Notes: generated by a model from the letters alone, not told the origin. Shown: positions 23,618 to 35,997, counted from the stretch's first letter. The stretch: 64,000 bases of DNA from Saposhnikovia divaricata (GCA_036435485.1 JAZHRN010000137.1:248001-312000); one strand, 5' to 3'. Translations and numbers: made by a program.

Positions 23618-26600
23618 TTAATCTCTGTTACATCCGAATTTCTTGTTCCATTGTTTGAGCTCTTCTAACTTGCTTATATTAATGCTAGGCTTTGTACGAT
23701 TCATGGCACTCTCAAAATCTTCGTACTTTAAGCCTCTCACCTGAAATAGTTCACATCACCAAGAAAAATGAATGATTACAATGAATGAAATAGTTAACAT
23801 CGAGTTCTACAACGTTGTGCATGAGCCAAAAATCCCAGATGAGCACAATGCAATATTTGCATAAAAAGATGACAAAGAGAGACCAAAATGCAATATACCC
23901 TTTGAGTAATTCAGGAGCTCCCAAATAATTTCCCAAAAGATGAGTTGTAATTTTTATTGGTTGCTTTCTCGTAAATGTAATGGATCCCACGTGTGTTAAT
24001 ATGAATTCCACTAATAAAAACATTTTGAAAACCATTTTGGTGCCCCTAACATTGCTCATATCCTTTAAATGTGATTGGAAAACAAAAAATATATATTATA
24101 TAAACCTTTAAATTAATTAAGAGGAGTACCTGGTCCGGTTTGATCGTAGAAATTTCTCCGTTTGAAGTAAGCTCTCTCAGTGGCATCATCGCAGCATCCT
24201 TGCATACGGCATCCAAATCACTTCCAGAATATCCTAAAACAATAAGCACGGCGATCAGTAATTATGTACATGAAACACATCTATCTAAACAAAATTTTAC
24301 TATTGGTGTGCATCATCATGAAATCCATGTGGTTTGCATAATTTTATGACATAATCGGTGAAGAATCAACAAAGCATGTCCTTTCTTTATTAGTTGCATA
24401 TAAAAGACCAAATAACTCAGTCATTTTACCTTCTGTCTGTTTTGCAAGTCTCTGTAGGTCTCTGCCTGATGCAGAAACAAGAAGGATTACGACACATTAA
24501 GTACAGTAAACAAATCTGAACTAAAAACTTTGTTGGCACACTAAACGAATAACTGTAAAAAATTTTAGCACAAAAAAAAAACTGAAGAACCTATGTAGTA
24601 ATCCAACTCAGGTCGCATAGACGCATAGGTTCTTCTTTAGTCCAAACAGAAACTTGGAAAAACACCTTGTGTATCTGATATGCTAAAGACATGTAGAACA
24701 ACTTACTAGGCAAGGAAAATGCCGAGTCTTTCAGCTTGTGCTTCAAAAGAATTCTTCGAACATTTTCATCTGGCAACGGAATGTAGATTCTCTTCACCTA
24801 TTTAACAAGGAGTTAGTTTTAATTGCGGGTCTCAAGCTGATTACTGAAAGAAGTCATATTAGTTGTAAACTTTAACTTATCAGCTTATAACTGTCATATA
24901 GAGGTAGAATATTCTTTGTAACAAGATTCATTCTAACTACCAAATCATAGCCAGTTCCCAGTACTAGACAAACATTTACACACTTACCAATCTCCTTAGC
25001 ACTGCATCATCCAATTCCTGTGGTCTATTAGTTGCACCTGCATAGAGGTAAACTGGCGTTACGACGCAAAAAGTAATGTACTGATGTATATAACAAATTT
25101 CATTTGTTAACTGCTTAAAGCTTCTATTCATAAAATGCTGCTGCATTCACATGCCTTGATAAAAGGCAACTCACTTCCTTCTGAGTTCTGACTTAATTCC
25201 TTTTTCTTTGTCGATATTTGTTGTGAAAACAATCCAAAGAATAATGATAAAATAATTAGGGACAAAGAATGACGGAAGCAGTAAACATTTAGATAGTATG
25301 CTTTCAGGAGTTAAAGGAAGAAAAACATAAATGTCCCAAAAGAAGTTGGGCTTAGAAGCCATCTGGCAGTTGACCAATAATCTACGGTGAACTTCTGGAA
25401 AGAAATAACTCCAAGGAACTGAATATCAAAATCAGAATAAGGCATTACTAAGCAAATATGAATGTTACCGATGACTACAAGATCATCAGACTTTGAGGCC
25501 AACCCATCAAACTGAACTAAAAATTCCGACTTCAGTCTTGTGCTTGAATCATTCTCTCTGGATGTCCTTGCTGACAGAATACTATCAATCTGTTACAGAT
25601 AAGAGCACAAACTTGTGTAAATCTTACAGCACGCGGCTAAAGGGCGTTGACAGAACCAGGGGTAAAAAAATACACTCAAAAATTTATTAGCAGCAGTCTG
25701 ACACATTAAGATATAAGACAGATATGATCAAAGTAACATCAAACACAATGATTTAGCAAAAAATATACATTGTACACAATACTATCAATCTGTCAAAGAT
25801 ACAAGTACAACCTTGTGCAATTCTTATAAAACACAAAATATAATTACAATTTAGTAGCAGCAAAGGCAGAGGACCAACATATCAAGACAGACAATTAGGA
25901 TCAAAGTAACATAGGAACAACTAATAGCTTAAAAAGCTTTAGGACAGAGGTGGGCAACACACTATGCTAAAAGCTGCCGAAAACAAACTCAGAGGCAGTT
26001 CCTTACTTCATCAATAAATATTACAGACGGCTTCCTAGAATTTGCAACCATGAAAAGTGTCCGAACAAGCTTTTCACTCTCTCCCACCTGTTGAAGTTAG
26101 GACAGAAAGAAATTACGGTTCTAAAAAAAAAAAGAAGGGGCAATAGTAAACGCATATGCAGGTACATTGTAAGGGCAAAGACATACCCACTTTGAAGTAA
26201 GTGATGAAGGAGTAATATTAAAAAAGGTAGCATTCGATTCTGATGCAACTGCCTTGGCCAGCATGGTCTTCCCAGTACCTGGTGGACCAAAGAGAAGCAA
26301 ACCCGCCAACAGAAACATATGTAAGCGACTATATGTTCTTTCAGAACTAAAGTAAAGATATCAAATGATAAAATTGTCGAGATAGCACCTTTGGATGGTG
26401 TACGAAGACCAAAAAATAGGTCTTTTCTCGCCATTGGTAGGATTACCATTTCCTTTAAAGTATTCTTTGCCATTTCAAGACCATCTGTTTATAACAAGTG
26501 TGAAGTAATGTAAGTAATGTACAAGTAAATATTATAATACACAGTACTAACTGGATCTTATTATTAAAGGCTGCAGTTTCTAACCAATATCTTCCCATTT

Positions 26601-29600
26601 GTCAGAAGGTCTTCTCTCCAGGATCTCGGATTCTATCATTTTTACAAATTTTCCATCATCACCATTATCTTGTGCAGGTTTCAGAGCCCTGACTTTCAAT
26701 ATGTCATTTATGATAGTAGAATTATGTCCGCTGGGACCAGAAGAATTTTGTGATGCTACTTGTTTAGGACTAGATGTTGTTCGTATAACTGCTCCAGTTT
26801 GTTCCTGAGGTCAAAGTGTTATGTTGTGAATATTCTTATATTAATTATTTAAAAGCAAAAATAGTAACGTTAAGTTAACAAGGCATTGCTCCAAATTTTG
26901 TAGAACTTTGAGGAATACTTCATTATAACAAAATTAAGGTATGGTTATTTAAACTAGAGCCGGCAATTTTGGACACGACACGAAAACGACACGAAACTTA
27001 CGGGTTTGGGTTGACCTTTTCGGTACACGAACAAGAAAATACACGAACACGAAAGTACACGAGAGAATTTAGTGTCGGTTTCGGATTTACCATTAGGTAC
27101 ACGACACGAAACGAAAATACACGAAATAAATAAATATTTAAATAAATATTTTAAATTATATAAATATATATTATAAACAAATATTACATATTTAACTTTT
27201 TTACAAAATAAATAGAAAATACACGGAAAGTACACGAAAGTACACGAAAAGTACACGGTTTTCGTTTCATTTTCGTGTAAACGGAAATATTTCGTGTACT
27301 TTTCGTTTCGTTTCGTGTTCGTTTCAGAATTTGAGTACACGAATTTATTTCGTTTCGTTTTCATTTTGACCACTTGGTACACGAAACACGAAAGTACACG
27401 ACACGAATTGCCCGCTCTAATTTAAACTACAAAGTAGATTAGAAACCTAAAATGAATATCCTGGTATATAATGAAGTTACAAGCCTATTGTTTCGAGGTT
27501 TTACTCAGCAGGGGCATTGAATAAACTCCTCTCAAGGAAAAAAGGACTTGTTCTATAGCAATCTAATAAACTCGCAGCATAATAGTAACAGTCCATACCT
27601 TTTTAATCGATTCAGCACCTGACATAAAATATTTAGAAAAGCCATCAATTGAAATGTCAGCAAATATATAACATATCATCCATTAAAAGGACCATCCAAC
27701 AATGTCGAAAAACAAGAATGATAATTGCTGACCTGTTTGCCGGAGCAGCACTTGTAGTCTGGTTGAAACTTGCCCCTGCTTTTTTGATATCTTTTCACGG
27801 AGAGAATTTACCTTCTCCTGTTCGCTATGGGTAAACAATAAATTCAGTATTATCAATTGAATTATCCAATTACATTACATAATAACTTATAAGTGAAAAA
27901 TCACTTTTACTTAGTGCCCGTTTGGCTTACCTTAAAATAAGTACTCCCTCCGTCCCAACCAAATGTTTACATTTGGTTTGGGCACGGAGACCAAGGAAAA
28001 ATATAAAAAAGGAGGAGAGAAGTAAGAAAAATGAGTAAAGTGGTGGGACCCATCACTATATAATGTATAAAATGAGTTAGTGGAGGAAAGTACTGGATGT
28101 AGTTGATTTTTATATTATAAAACTTTACTATTTTAGGAAAGTTTAGAAATGTAAAGAATTGGATGGGACATCCCAAAAAGGAAAGTGTAAACAAATGGAT
28201 GGGACAGAGGGAGTAACTTATAGCTTAAAGTGATAAGTGTCATATAAGTGTATAAGTAAATCAAAACTTACAAGTCAATAGAATGTTTGGTAAATTAGAA
28301 ATTATAAGTCAGTAGAGTGTTTGGTAAATCAGAACTTATAAGTTAACTTTTTTAAATATTTTCAAAATATTTGTTTTTTAATATATATAAGTGGATATCA
28401 ATGGATAGATCTCGATGAGTAGAGAAATTTGATATGTACATATCAATTTTTTAATGAACTGCTCAAAATATATATGATTTTGAAGATTTAAAGGATAAGA
28501 ATATTGCGTGTATCGAGAAATAAGAATAAGTTGAAAGTTGAATGTTAGAATTTCTTAACATTCAACTTATCCCATATAAGTTGTTAATAAGCTCGTTCAC
28601 TTATTTTGCCAAACACTACAAAATAAGTTGAAACGGACTTTGGCCATATAAGTTAACTTATATGGTTAGCCAAACACCCCCTTAGTTATGGAGAATTTTG
28701 CAAACGTTGTCACTCACTAAGGGTGAGCAAAAAACCGAAATAAAACCGAAACCGAACCGAAACCGGGGAAAACCGAACCGAAAAAAATCGAAACCGAAAA
28801 AAACCGAAACCGAAACCGAAAATTGAAAAACCGAACCGTTCTAATATTTCGGTTCCGGTTTTAGGTGGAAACCGAACCGAAAAAACCGAAACCGAACCGA
28901 TTATTTATATAAATAAATATTAATATTTTTTACAAATATTTTTGATAATACTCATTTACTTTGTTGAACCTCAATGATCAGTTTCTGTCACAGGGTTGAT
29001 GTTTTTTTAGTTCTGCTGATATAGTTGACTGTCAAGTTTAATAAAGGCTAGAGGGTACATTTCTGTTTCACTGTATATTTATAAATATGGTTGTTTGAGA
29101 TCATGGATTCTCTATTGCTTGTTGTGTAAATTCATTCTACCTCTGTTTATGGTATACAAAATTATGTTTTCGAGTTTTGCTGCCAAGGTCCATAGAGAGT
29201 GCATTCCTGTTTTACTGTGCATAAATTGGAACCCTCTATATGATCTAGAAAGATGTTGTATGAATACATTTGGACGATTTATATTTTTATGATAGAACTA
29301 CTTTTTTAATTAATTTGTAATACTTTCTTATTTTTATTTTAATCGGGTTTAAAACCGAAACCGAACCGATAAAAACCGAAACCGGGATTTTAAAACCGAA
29401 ACCGAAACCGATGGTTCGGTTACGGTTCCGGTTATCGATTTTTAAAACCGAGGACATGCGGTTCCGGTTTCGGTTTTACCCGAAAACCGAACCGAACCGA
29501 ACCGGGGTTTGCTCCCCCCTATCACTCACCCATTCGTATTTTGCCAAATCAAACACAAACTCATTGGCCATAACACATTAACACTCCCAAGTAAAATCCA

Positions 29601-30015
29601 AGTAACTACATGAACTAATTCAAACTAATTAAAATATTGTGCAAAATCATAAAAGATAAAACATTGTACTAGAAATAATGTACGTGCAGGTAACAAGTTG
29701 TGTCGCAAGATCTCGTTGAATCATAACCAAATATATCCATGCAAAAAGAAAAAAACAAATATACCGGGAAGTTTTACAGCATGGAAGAGGCATGGAACTA
29801 GCTTCACTCAATATCTTCACAGCTTTTCGATAATGCCCAACAGCGTCAGCATCAGCACTAACAGCCTTATCTACCTCTTTCATACTCGAAACATAGTAGG
29901 CATTAAGCTTACACGCAGCACGTGAATTAGAGTCATTATAAGAAGTAGATTGTTGTATGAAAAAAGATGAAAAATAGGAGAAGATTGAATAGATTAGTTG
30001 TTTCAGAGAACCCAT
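23618..30015 (-). CDS. Spastin-like MIT-domain AAA ATPase
   Basis: Exons, from the start: 29765-30015, 27733-27824, 27599-27618 (20-bp microexon), 26585-26804, 26389-26484, 26187-26302, 26007-26087, 25469-25589, 24988-25037, 24707-24797, 24430-24465, 24130-24233, 23618-23740; 1,401 nt, 466 aa. Residues ~30-115 resemble a MIT helical bundle. The AAA module runs from DKWEDIDGLEMAKNTLKEMV through Walker A GPPGTGKT (~232-239), Walker B VIFIDE (ending 292), GATNRPQELDDAVLRRL with the arginine fingers, and GYSGSDLDAVCKDAAMMPLR, to a C-terminal helix. Meiotic-clade AAA proteins of this type (katanin, spastin, fidgetin, VPS4) sever microtubules or remodel ESCRT; Arabidopsis At2g45500 appears closest. 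Intron 5 seems to end in GG rather than AG before the Walker A exon, yet the frame holds. Introns 1 and 3 carry transposons. It converges with the methyltransferase gene, 428 bp apart. Confidence 0.88.
26955..27419. mobile_element. hAT-like element in intron of the AAA gene
   Basis: 465 bp with termini TAGAGCCGGCAATT and AATTGCCCGCTCTA (inverted repeat, one mismatch) and perfect 8-bp duplications ATTTAAAC at 26947-26954 and 27420-27427. The interior consists of degenerate GTACACGAAA repeats in both orientations. It lies in intron 3 of the spastin-like gene. The minus-strand open frame across it is a repeat artefact. Confidence 0.88.
27914..28681. mobile_element. Tourist-like MITE in intron 1 of the AAA gene
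   Basis: Termini GTGCCCGTTTGGCT and AGCCAAACACCCCC form an imperfect inverted repeat flanked by TTA on both sides (27911-27913, 28682-28684), the usual duplication for PIF/Harbinger. It is interrupted by a Stowaway element (27944-28213). The interior has AAGTTATAAG-type repeats and no gene. Confidence 0.65.
27944..28213. mobile_element. Stowaway MITE nested in the Tourist-like MITE
   Basis: 270 bp starting CTCCCTCCGTCCC and ending GGGACAGAGGGAG, flanked by TA at 27942-27943 and 28214-28215. These ends are typical of Tc1/mariner Stowaway elements in plants. It inserted into the older element at 27914-28681. Confidence 0.9.
28718..29521. mobile_element. hAT-like element with AACCG repeat arms
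   Basis: 804 bp with termini TAAGGGTGAGCAAA and TTTGCTCCCCCCTA and perfect 8-bp duplications TCACTCAC at 28710-28717 and 29522-29529. Both subterminal regions are long arrays of AAACCGAACCG units, the right one turning into the reverse complement near 29410. The central ~400 bp is non-coding. It sits in intron 1 of the spastin-like gene, 36 bp from the Tourist-like MITE. Confidence 0.88.
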
Positions 30016-31154
30016 TGAGCATCGAACAAATTTAGTGCGCGCAATTTAAACTATGAATATCCAAACTTGTGATCAAACCCTAGTTGGCTACATTTTGATT
30101 AAATTATTTTAATTTCATGATCTAACATAGAAAAGTTTGGAAATTATTCAAATTCTAATAAAATTTACATTCTAGTAAAATACTTAGACCAGAATTTATT
30201 GAATCCGTAGGTGTAGTTGTTATGCTACAATGGGATGGACTATAATCTTAGCTATATTTTAAAAATAAAATGTTATTATTATTTCAAATTGTTATAAATA
30301 GAATATTTTATAATTAATATGGTACACTACTACAAATTTGAACTTATGAGACATCACTTACATAGCACTTTTTGTCAAGCGCTATGCAAGTAGACTGCTT
30401 ATATAGCGATTATCATAAAAAGTATCGTCCAAGTAATTATGTAGTAGAATAAAAAAAAATAAAAATTAAAATGAAAAATACTAAGATAATGGTTAAGAAA
30501 GAAGCGCTATATTAGAGTTCACTTCCATAGCGTTTTGAGAAACGCTATACTAGCTTACGTAATTTAAGTAATATTTACTTTTTTTATTATTTTTTTAATT
30601 ATTTTGAATCCTCACAAAAGCTATAGAGTTGACATATTTTAAGTAATATTTTTATATATAATTTTGACAAAAGTTCATTAAAACACAATCAATCAAGCTT
30701 CAAGCTCTCTCTCTGGAGACTATAGGAGCGGCGACTGAAAACCATAGCCTTCCTCTTCCAAAATCGGGCTAAAACACTTTTCTTTTCGTTCAAATAAATC
30801 TTAAAATCATGTTCTTCTCGTCGATTTCTATCTTTCACTTCCTAATGCCCAATTTATACAATCGACAAACCCTAATTTGAAATGCTTTCGTTCTTACAAA
30901 TCTATGATGGTTCGAGTGTTTTCACATCTATTTGATAAAGAAGAAGAGGGTCTTGACGATTTTTTGTGAGTTCAAGCTCGGACTTAACAAATCTCAAAAA
31001 CGGTGGCGATTCTAGTGCTACTGTGACGATTCTCGATGGATTCAAGGTATGTTTACTTTTACATTTTTCTGTTCTGGCATGAATTGGGGGATTCATATGG
31101 GTGTGTCTTATATTTGTTGTTGTTTTTGATGGGTTTTCGATGGCGAAAATGTAG

Positions 31155-31279
31155 GTGGAGCTGAAGCAGAGCGTGATATCCAGAAGAAGTACTGGGCTGA
31201 GCATTCCATTGACCTCACTGTCGAAGCCATGATGCTCGATTCCAAAGCTTCCGACCTCAATAAAGAAGAGAGGCCTGAA
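31155..31279 (+). pseudogene. Captured phosphoethanolamine N-methyltransferase exon
   Basis: After a TGTAG acceptor the segment reads AEAERDIQKKYWAEHSIDLT then VEAMMLDSKASDLNKEERPE and ends at a GT donor. This matches the conserved N-terminus of plant phosphoethanolamine N-methyltransferase (NMT1/XIPOTL1), which makes phosphocholine in the cytosol. The SAM-binding part that should follow is absent from the element, so it cannot encode the enzyme. The frame is intact, suggesting recent capture. Confidence 0.85.
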
Positions 31280-32164
31280 GTATATTCCCCCTTTTACATA
31301 CATTATTTATTAACATTTCAATTTTCTGATTCCATTTTCTTGTTACTAGTTTATTCAGTTTTTAATCTCTCTCTGTGTCTGATTTGAGCTTCATCTGTAG
31401 TGTTAATGGACATAAGTGATGATAGTGGTTTGGAGTCTGAGGTAAACTCCAAACCACTATCATATGGGTAACGGAGATGGCTGTGTTTGTTTGTAATTTT
31501 TTTTTTTTGGGGGAGCCTTCTATGTGCTTTTTAAAATGATATAATGCATTTCAATTTGTGTGTAATAGAAACTAAAATGTGTTTATGAAACATAAGTGGA
31601 TCCTGACGTGAATGTAATAAATAGGTGGAACACTTGTTTCATGTGAGTTCTTTTTTTATGTTTGCTAACTTTACCTGCTTTCTGTAGTTGAGTGAAAAAA
31701 TATTCCTTTATCTTCAACAAATTGTCAATGGGTGATATTTTTTGAGCTAAATGCTTTAAAGTTTAAACTATTAGTTATTACAAACAAAGTTGATACTGGC
31801 ACTTTAGAAAAAAAAAGTTGATACTGGCACATTGGTGTACCGTGAGTTTGAATACTAGTCATAAAAGGCCGGTGCAGTGGTTAAGAATAAGTTTCTTATG
31901 TGATGAATTGTCTATTTATTAAAATTATCCTGATAACCTAAGTAAAACTTCAGATGAATCCCTTGGGATGAGGTTACTTCTTTATGTTCTAGCATTGCTT
32001 TTAATCTAATTGTTTAGACTTTGATTCAAATGTTAACCATAGTGATATTTTCATTCATTTTGGTTTCCAAGAAGTACATAAGTTTGTTTTTTGTCTTCTT
32101 TCTTCACTTATGTTTCAGGGGGATAAACAAATACATATCTGATAGTAGTATCTATTTTCTGCAG

Positions 32165-33160
32165 GTAGCATTCAGAGCAAGAGTTGGGGAAAAATATAAT
32201 CTTCGTCCGAGATCTGTTCTAGAAGATAAATTTGGAGCAGTAAGTTGTTTTAGACTTTAATCTGATGTACTGTATCTTTCAGTGTTATTAAACACCTTTA
32301 TGTATTGTTTAAAATCTTGTATTAAGTCTTACTGCCTGTCTTCTTAAATCTTCTAAGTGCCTTGTGATCCTCATGGGAATATAGGTTGCTCGCTACAGGG
32401 AAAGGGAAGACCGACAGGTTTTCAGAAGTCTCACTGGGTTATTGTAGAAGTATTTATTATCGGGGAAGAGGTGCAGTTTATTCTTGTTACTGATATAAGT
32501 TGTATTTTTCCAAAGTTTTCTTACTTTAGACTTGCATCTTACATAACAATCACTTACGGTGTGTAGCTAACTTTGAGTCAATGCAGTACCGTAAAGATGG
32601 ATTTGCTCTTGGGGTTCTCTACTCAGCCTCCAAATAACATGTCTTTAAGTTGTTCAAGCAGCTGATTATGCCAAGCTTTCAAGAATCTCACTGATCTAAA
32701 TTCTAGGTAAGCCCTTTACCCTTGACTTGTCAACCTAGTTTGTACCATTGTAGATTTGTAGTAGACACTTTGTCTGAAATATGAGAGATGGAAAAGTTCA
32801 GATATCTTTCGTAATTCTTGTACAAAGCCTATATTATGTACATGAATTAACTTTACAACATAGTAACACCATATTATCATGTTAAACACAATAAGATTGC
32901 CTTGTCATTATGCTTCTAATATATTTACATCTTTTATTTTGCAGCTCATCTTCTTTTTGCACAAGCACTGATGGAGTGGTACTGCCCAAGACTTTGTATA
33001 AAACATTACTTATTGGGTTCTCTCTTTAGGGTCAACTTGCCTAGGAACAAAGTAAAGCAGAGGCATTGTCAGCAGAGGTTTTGCAGCTCTCAGCACGCCC
33101 CCAACAAGCTACACAAGCATACAACACAGTCTTGCACGCCTGTATCTATGTATAGTTTTA
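32165..33160 (+). pseudogene. Unidentified exon-like fragments in the CACTA element
   Basis: 32165-32239 reads VAFRARVGEKYNLRPRSVLE then DKFGA between a CTGCAG acceptor and a GTAAGT donor. A piece near 32385 reads VARYREREDRQVFRSLTGLL before a stop. 32588-32635 reads YRKDGFALGVLYSASK before a stop. 33045-33150 reads KAEALSAEVLQLSARPQQAT and QAYN. They have the composition of real protein but I do not recognise the source gene or genes, and stops separate them. Confidence 0.45.
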
Positions 33161-33616
33161 GGAGAAATATGAAAGCATATAATTTTTGACGTGTATCTTT
33201 CTTTGTACTGTTTATACTGGTTTCTTTGAAATTAATAATAATTATAGTTTGGAGTTTATTATGTTTTTGGCATTAGTTTACTTTTTGTTGTATTTATAAT
33301 TTTTAATAATTTTATAGGTAAACATATGAAAAAAATAATTAAATTTGAATTTTCAAAAAATGTATCACTTAGATAGCGTTTTTTAAATGCTATAGAAGTG
33401 ATGTAAAATACTGAACATATCACTTGCATAGCGTTTTTTAACTCTTACTTGTATAGCGTTTTGTAAATCGTTATGGAAGCACAATACTTACATAGCTCCA
33501 AAAAAAGTGCTATGCAAGTCGTATGTACTTGCATAGCGGCGGCTTACATAGCGTTCAAAAGCGCTATGCAAGTGCAAAAATAAGCGCTATGCAAGTGTAA
33601 ATCTGTAGTAGTGGTA

Positions 33617-34853
33617 ACACATGATGTGTTATTATACTACAGTTCTCTACAAATCTATACAAATTTGATAAATATAGCCTCTACAAATCTATACAAATTT
33701 GATAAATATAGCCAATATAATTATGTTGGCTAAAATTTGTACTAGTGGAATGAGCATTTTTTTACAAATTATGTATAATCGTTAATTATGGCATGTCAAT
33801 TAATATTTTAGCTAGTAGACAATAAAGATGCTCTTAGCTTTTTTTTTTTTGAGGGGAAGATGCTCTTAGCTAGATGTGTCTTACAATCCGCTAATCAAAA
33901 TTATGTTTGAAATCTAATTTCAGAAAATAATATTCTTTAAATTAATAATTTGGAAATTATAATTTATTTTAAAAAATATGACCTTGTAGAAATTGTTAGG
34001 TGCGTTGCAAAATTTTCGCTTAAAGTGAAAAGTATTAACCATTAGAGACCCCAACTAAGATTTTTGATCTTAGCGAATTTATAAATTTTCCACTTTAAAT
34101 GACTTAATGTATTCATACAGTTGAATGTCACGCTGCAATCATATCTTTGTTAAAAAAGAGTTCTCCAATGATGTGATATTGGTGATTTGGTAATATGAAC
34201 AATTTTAATTGGTGTTATTGATATGAATCTAAGACCATCTTATTTAATTATAATATGATCAATCTTTACGTGTTATTTGGGAAATTTTTTGGGATCCAAG
34301 CATTTTCCATATTACTGTTATTATTGTAGTAAGATATAATTGTTTAACTTTCACTCGATATGACTCTGTTTAACAATATAGTTGAACGAAGTCGGTAAAT
34401 GATCACAAATTTTTATTTGAAATTTTAACTGTTTTTAATATTGTTATTATCATCATCATCATCATTGGGTACATAAATAATAAAAAAGTAAAATATTTAA
34501 GAAGTACAAATAGAATATATAAAACAATTATAAACCTTTTTACTCGAATGTATTTTGTTCCAAGCATACATTCAAAAAGTTTGGAACCTTTTTCAAAAAT
34601 ATCCAAGTTGCAATTTTTTTTTTTCAAAAATGCGATACAACTCATTTATAATCCAAATGTAAATGTTGCATCTTTCACAAAAATGCAAGTATTTGCAATC
34701 TGCGTAACAATGCCCATTTTTGCAAAAAATAATTTGAAAATATGAATATTTTTGAATATTTTCCAAAATTTTGTTATCAAGATTATGCACGGGTATACAA
34801 TTATTATGTATGCAATACTTTGTCTTTCAAATACTTTTTATATTTTGAATGTG
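33617..34853. other. AT-rich spacer between CACTA elements
   Basis: No gene is seen. A ~36-bp direct repeat containing ACAAATCTATACAAATTTG occurs twice in tandem near 33645-33715. Confidence 0.4.
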
Positions 34854-35721
34854 CATTACAAGAAAACTCGTCAAAATTTGATTTCACAAATTTGACTATT
34901 GTAATCGGTCGAATTTAGGGTCAACTCCAATCAGTTATTGGTCAAACATAAATTGGACTGCGTCCAGTCGATTTTATGGGCGGTTTTAAGGAGTCGAATT
35001 TAGAAATTCGGTCGAATTTAATCAATCGAATTTATTTAACTGGAAAGGCGGGAAATACTTCGTGCAACTAAAATTTTTCGCGGCATTAAATTGGACCGGA
35101 TACGGTCGAATTAAACAGCAGTTTAAGCGGGAAAATTCCCGCCTAAATTTTGCTAAATTATTTAAAATTAAATTCGACCGAAAACAGCATATCCATAGAG
35201 CATGCATATGGACTGTTTATAGCATGTTAATTAGATTGTTTGTAGTCGAATTTAATAAACCAAAACATTTTGGTGTTCAATAAATTCGACTAAAAAACCA
35301 GTCAAATTTATAAATATGACTGGCAACACACCCTATGGAGATTATAAATTCGATAAACAAAAAACCAGTCAAATTTATAAATTGGACAACAAAAAAACAA
35401 TCGAATTTAAGAATTCGACTACACTAAAGCAAGCATTCGATTTTATAAATTTGACTGGGAACGGTCAAAAGTAATTTCTTTAGGCGGGAATTTCAAATTT
35501 TTGCCGAAAAATTCAAAAATTTATCCAGGGATAAATTCAATTGATTCCAGTCGAATTTAACTGGTCGAATTTAAGCAATCGAATTTAGCCACTCAAATTT
35601 GTTAAATTCGACTGCTTTTTGCTAAACTCCACTAAGTTAGAATCGATTGCAAATTTGCGGTCGAATTTAGTTAAATTCGACCGCAAATTGACAGTCGAAT
35701 TTAGCCAAGATTCTTGTAGTG
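34854..35721. mobile_element. Short CACTA-like non-autonomous element
   Basis: About 868 bp starting CATTACAAGAAAAC and ending GATTCTTGTAGTG, close to the common CACTACAAGAAA terminus of CACTA elements (the left end has one change). Subterminal regions contain many GTCGAATTTA / TAAATTCGAC motifs in both orientations. No clean 3-bp target duplication is visible, so the end calls are provisional. No coding capacity. Confidence 0.6.
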
Positions 35722-35997
35722 ACGGCTAAATCATCATTATTTTAGTTTAATTTAATTTCTTATTAAAATTTAATTGAACACTTGAAATACTTGAGAAATC
35801 AAAAATAGTTTAATTCACTACTGGAAAAAGCGGCTAAATACAACGGAATAAATTCAACGGACGATAAAATCAACCGTATTCCGTTGATTATATGGTCAAT
35901 GGCCTATGAACTTTGACTGAGCCTCAAATTCAATCGAACAAATTCAATCGACAATAAATTCAACAGAATAAAATCAACCGAAATCAAATTCAACAAT

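Larger units (their letters stand above)
30325..33613. mobile_element. CACTA transposon carrying host gene fragments
   Basis: 3,289 bp with termini CACTACTACAAATTT and AAATCTGTAGTAGTG (inverted repeat, one mismatch) and a perfect 3-bp duplication GTA at 30322-30324 and 33614-33616. Both subterminal regions carry many copies of AGCGCTATGCAAGT in both orientations, as CACTA elements do. No transposase is present. The interior looks like a captured gene: a leader with CTCTCT motifs near 30700, an exon of phosphoethanolamine N-methyltransferase (31155-31279) and further exon-like pieces at 32165-32239, 32385-32450 and 32945-33160. It lies 310 bp from the AAA gene start codon. Confidence 0.9.

Noticed and set aside
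26121..26473. 150-codon frame spanning exons 5 and 6 of the AAA gene
   Set aside because: The unspliced read-through is in the wrong frame for Walker A; the spliced model keeps the AAA domain.
26954..27382. 142-codon minus-strand frame in the AAA gene intron
   Set aside because: It is read through degenerate GTACACGAAA repeats of a hAT-like element.
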